Source: Nemertoderma westbladi (Eukaryota; Xenacoelomorpha; Nemertodermatida; Nemertodermatidae). From it: a stretch of DNA of 42,129 nucleotides. A model generated the notes under the pieces. It saw only the letters and a program-made list of their open reading frames with translations, did no database searches and had not been told where the DNA came from. Below, piece after piece: positions 39,641-42,129 of the stretch. Where the stretch lies: contig JAUCBJ010004390.1 of assembly GCA_032718475.1 (NCBI GenBank), positions 1 to 42,129 on the forward strand, written 5' to 3'. The stretch's first letter is position 1; each line of letters starts with the position of its first letter. Made by a program: the position numbers and the translations under genes.

Positions 39641-40375
39641 GACGATAATTTTTTTTGAATTCACTTGAAATTTCGTAGGCAGAATGACAGACAATCTAGA
39701 ATACTTAAACGTTGATACTGGCATTATAAATGTGATCACTAAACAGGAAAATTCCTACAGTATGGCAAAATTGTACATTGAACGTGTTTCTTAAATTTTG
39801 TCCGACTGACAGACAAACAGACAGCTATAACTCGAGAACTAAAAGAGATCTCGCTATGTCGTTTTCAGTTTTGAAATATCCATTAAATTTTGATACAGAA
39901 TCCGTAAAAAAATTTTTTTTGATTTTTTTAATTTTGAAAAGAAACAAGTGCCCTTAAAGAGTAAAAAATTAGTTTTCGAACGATACTTGAATGACGAAAA
40001 TACGTTTAGCGGTTCAAATTTTTCAACTTTGACCAAATTCTTGGACATTGAATTCCTTAAAGTGATACGTGCCAAATACAAAATAATTAGAACAAGTATT
40101 TTTGATTTTTATTTTTGATGTCTCCTGATGAGGAACTCCCTAATTATTGTTATCATCTGTCTTATAACTACAGACTATAAAATGATATATTTAAGTTGGC
40201 CAACAAAAGGTTACTTTCATTTAATTAACTTGACATTAAACTTTGCACCACAAATATCATATACTGTAACTATTCTATCACTCTTATAACCGGTAACGTT
40301 AGGTAACAGTGATATACCCAAAGAACCACCTACTAAATAAGTACTAAATAATAGGCCTAACTGACTCAATTAAAA
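39641..40375. other. Intergenic DNA including the 3' flank of the cysteine-rich peptide gene
   Basis: AT-rich without a gene. On the minus strand an ATTAAA near 40222 could be the polyadenylation signal for the gene whose stop is at 40376. GACTGACAGACAAACAGACAG (about 39802) is a short repeat of the type seen near element ends. Confidence 0.45.
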
Positions 40376-40543
40376 TCAGCAATAGTTTGTGCATTTGCAC
40401 AATATAGATCCGCAAGACTGCGAGTGGAAGTTAATACCATAGCAATCTTCGCAGGTTGGACTGGGGTCTCCAGGCCCATATGTCTGAGGTGTTGGTTGGG
40501 TTGTATATGGGAGTGTTTGTGGGATAAACGCCTCAGCACAATC
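40376..40543 (-). CDS. Terminal exon of a small secreted cysteine-rich peptide gene
   Basis: On the minus strand a TTTTCGTTCTAG acceptor ends at 40544 and is followed by an open phase-0 frame of 55 codons ending in TGA (40376-40378). The first half is a Pro/Thr/Tyr-rich linker (PQTLPYTTQPTPQTYGPGD). The second half has six cysteines within 25 residues at exon positions 31, 34, 44, 49, 51 and 55, with a CEDC start and a CKC near the end, consistent with three disulfides. A seventh cysteine is at position 2. No family is recognised. The short, cysteine-dense form suits a secreted antimicrobial, signalling or toxin-like peptide, but the sequence alone cannot choose. The first exon is proposed at 41613-41666. 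Confidence 0.6.
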   Translation of the reverse strand, partial: DCAEAFIPQTLPYTTQPTPQTYGPGDPSPTCEDCYGINFHSQSCGSILCKCTNYC

Positions 40544-40904
40544 CTAGAACGAAAAACGAAAATATATATTTTTTAATTAAACTGTTGAATAACTAATTAC
40601 TAAATAATTAATTATGCACTCTAGCGGCAAACTAAAGAAGAAAAGAAGAAATAGAAGAAAAAAATAGAAATAATTCTAGGAATCCTAGGAATATAAATAA
40701 AGGCAAAGCCCAAAGCAAATTATTTTCTAAACTTTTGACATGCTACATTATGCCGACATGTATTCAAAATTTGGTTACATTTAATTGAGGGTTTACTGAG
40801 TTATTATAAGATAATTTTGAGAGGAGTGTAAAATAATTAAATATTCTGAACTCCAGAACGCCAGACATACAAGCTGATTGATTGCACCCCCTACGAGCTA
40901 CGAC

Positions 40905-41094
40905 TACTACTACTACTGTATTAAGAATGCTGTGCCGGCTTGTTGACAAAATTGTGCGGCCACAACTCCCTATCACCCATGACATTTGCTAGATCATCCG
41001 CATATTTAAGGCCAGTGTCCTTTATGATGCGTCTCAAGAAAGTCATGGGCTGTCCACCATGCTTATTCGCTCCATGAGGCCACCAAAGCACAAG
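40905..41094 (-). mobile_element. 3' end fragment of the copy-1 RTE-like LINE
   Basis: AAGAATGCTGTGCCGGCTTG followed by the same text as 6779-6950 (GGACAGCCCATGACTTTCTT on the minus strand), preceded by a (TAC)n tail at 40903-40917. It is truncated after about 190 bp, at 41094. The fragment lies inside the proposed intron of the cysteine-rich peptide gene, in the same orientation as that gene. Confidence 0.9.
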
Positions 41095-41612
41095 AGGCGC
41101 CCCTCGACCTACGATAAGACTCGCCAGGACATCATTATCGGTCCGAAAATTTTCAGATTGAGAATTTACATGAATACAAAAACCCGGATTGAAAATTATT
41201 GGAACGCGAAATTTCGGTCGAAGAATTCAGTAGAATATAGATATCAAACAGAAGGTTTACTTAATTTCGGCACCTCATAGTATGGCTACCGATAATATTT
41301 AAACTGCGTTACAGCAATGGTAGTCCAGTTGGTCTGTAAAAATATAAATACATTGAATAACGTCACACATTATTTTTCTACTAAATTTAAAGCTTGAATC
41401 ATTATTTTTAAACAATTCCAGCGGCCTAACGAGCCTAAAAGATCCTCCCAATCATAAGATTCAAATGGGAGGAAATAATCCTCCCATTCCTCCCATTTCT
41501 TCCCATTAGTGCTACAAATATTCTGTGGGTAAACTCTGGGGACATTTTTCTTATTTGCATCATATTTAATGAAACCTAATAATAAGCGCAACCAACTGCC
41601 AACTGAACGTAC
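41095..41612. other. Remaining part of the proposed intron, no repeat recognised
   Basis: The minus frame that starts at 41666 stays open to 41370, past the proposed donor. Its later part repeats WEEWEDYF and YDWEDLLGSL, generated by GGGAGGA-rich text. I read this as intron sequence, although an unspliced 95-98 residue product cannot be excluded. Confidence 0.4.
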
Positions 41613-41666
41613 CTTTATAAATAATAACACCATCAAAGTGCATGTGAGGCGTATCATGTGTCCCAT
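41613..41666 (-). CDS. First exon (signal peptide) of the small secreted cysteine-rich peptide gene
   Basis: ATG codons at 41664-41666 and 41655-41657 open a stretch with hydrophobic core TLMVLLFI, ending in AAG followed by GTACGT, a strong donor (41612-41607). Phase 0 at the donor matches phase 0 at the acceptor of the 40376-40543 exon, so splicing gives a peptide of about 70-73 residues with a signal sequence and a cysteine-rich tail. The intron would be 1069 bp and contains a LINE fragment. The pairing of the two exons is inference from phase, orientation and product logic. Confidence 0.5.
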
Positions 41667-42129
41667 ATTTAGCTTCTGAATTCAGTTATTCGAGATTTTA
41701 GAGTTAAGCAGTTGTCCCGTAAATGCTGTATGTTATGTAAAATATCTTTATTCTAACGAATATACTGTACTCAACCTGAAGCCACATAATATATAGATGT
41801 CTAATGTGGACAATCTGTACATTCAACCATTTGATATTGGTTGTAAACAAACAATAGGCCTATATATATTGTATTGTGCAATCAATAACTACCAAATTTC
41901 AAAGATTAACTTGATAAAATGCGCGAATAATTGATTGAAGACATTGTCAGGTCTCACATTATTCCTTCTATGTTACTAAACTGTATTATAGAAGTTATGG
42001 TGCAGTAACCGCGATTGGAGGTTTATCATGATCTGACAATCAGAAAAATACGAGTTTGTATTGCCAATAGCAAATAAAAGTTAAGTAATTATTGCTTGTG
42101 AGTTCCGCTTATGAACTTATGAGCTTGTT
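41667..42129. other. AT-rich DNA to the window edge, upstream of the peptide gene
   Basis: No frame or repeat recognised apart from a TAGGCCTA near 41856. It should contain the promoter of the minus-strand cysteine-rich peptide gene, but no specific element stands out. Confidence 0.4.

Noticed and set aside
39417-39739. Pro/His-rich and Gly/Trp-rich frames
   Set aside because: They translate a C-rich tract and end at its borders.

Overview
The window looks like repeat-rich nuclear DNA of an invertebrate animal. Supported protein genes sit as islands in AT-rich DNA packed with non-LTR retrotransposons, tRNA-type SINEs, hairpin (foldback/MITE-like) elements and satellites. Eukaryotic marks are a recognisable CYP20-type cytochrome P450, a cyclin I/G-family gene, GT-AG exon borders, SINEs with RNA polymerase III boxes, and APE-type LINEs. 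I cannot name the species. The palindromic octamers TAGGCCTA and TACCGGTA are clearly over-used outside the satellites and may be a lineage signature.

Layout. 1-2309: right edge of a 63-bp satellite built from three 21-bp sub-units. 2836-4190: diverged ~160-bp repeats between G-runs. 5721-6371: gene for a small secreted or surface-anchored cysteine-rich protein. 6377-13036: a nest of mobile DNA. A hairpin element with GGACCGAATTGTCC-type motifs was split by RTE-like LINEs; a 12-bp target duplication flanks the LINE pair, and both LINEs are dead. 13968-15045: further LINE pieces. 15834-16250: 19-bp satellite. 17297-18563: cyclin gene on the minus strand with a 25-bp minisatellite directly after its stop codon and repeated GGCGCG-type motifs upstream. 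20055-21635: PHD-finger protein gene, possibly part of a retroelement. 22074-23340: hairpin element with a 9-bp target duplication. 23.7-25.9 kb: small palindromic elements and minisatellites. 26575-27655: CR1/L2-like LINE remnant. 28.0-28.8 kb: degenerate repeat carrying six RFX X-box-like sites. 29.5 and 34.7 kb: two copies of one tRNA-SINE. 30955-33425: CR1/Jockey-like LINE remnant. 34677-36394: a mosaic bounded by a ~50-bp inverted repeat whose right copy lies just upstream of the intronless CYP20 gene (36470-37930). 38236-38722: near-perfect hairpin element with an exon-like segment in its loop. 40376-41666: a two-exon gene for a small secreted cysteine-rich peptide on the minus strand, found by reading splice sites.

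The host genes (secreted protein, cyclin, P450, small cysteine-rich peptide) show no sign of forming one pathway. The main story is the layered history of mobile DNA around them and the lack of introns in the coding regions of the P450, the cyclin and the 216-residue protein.
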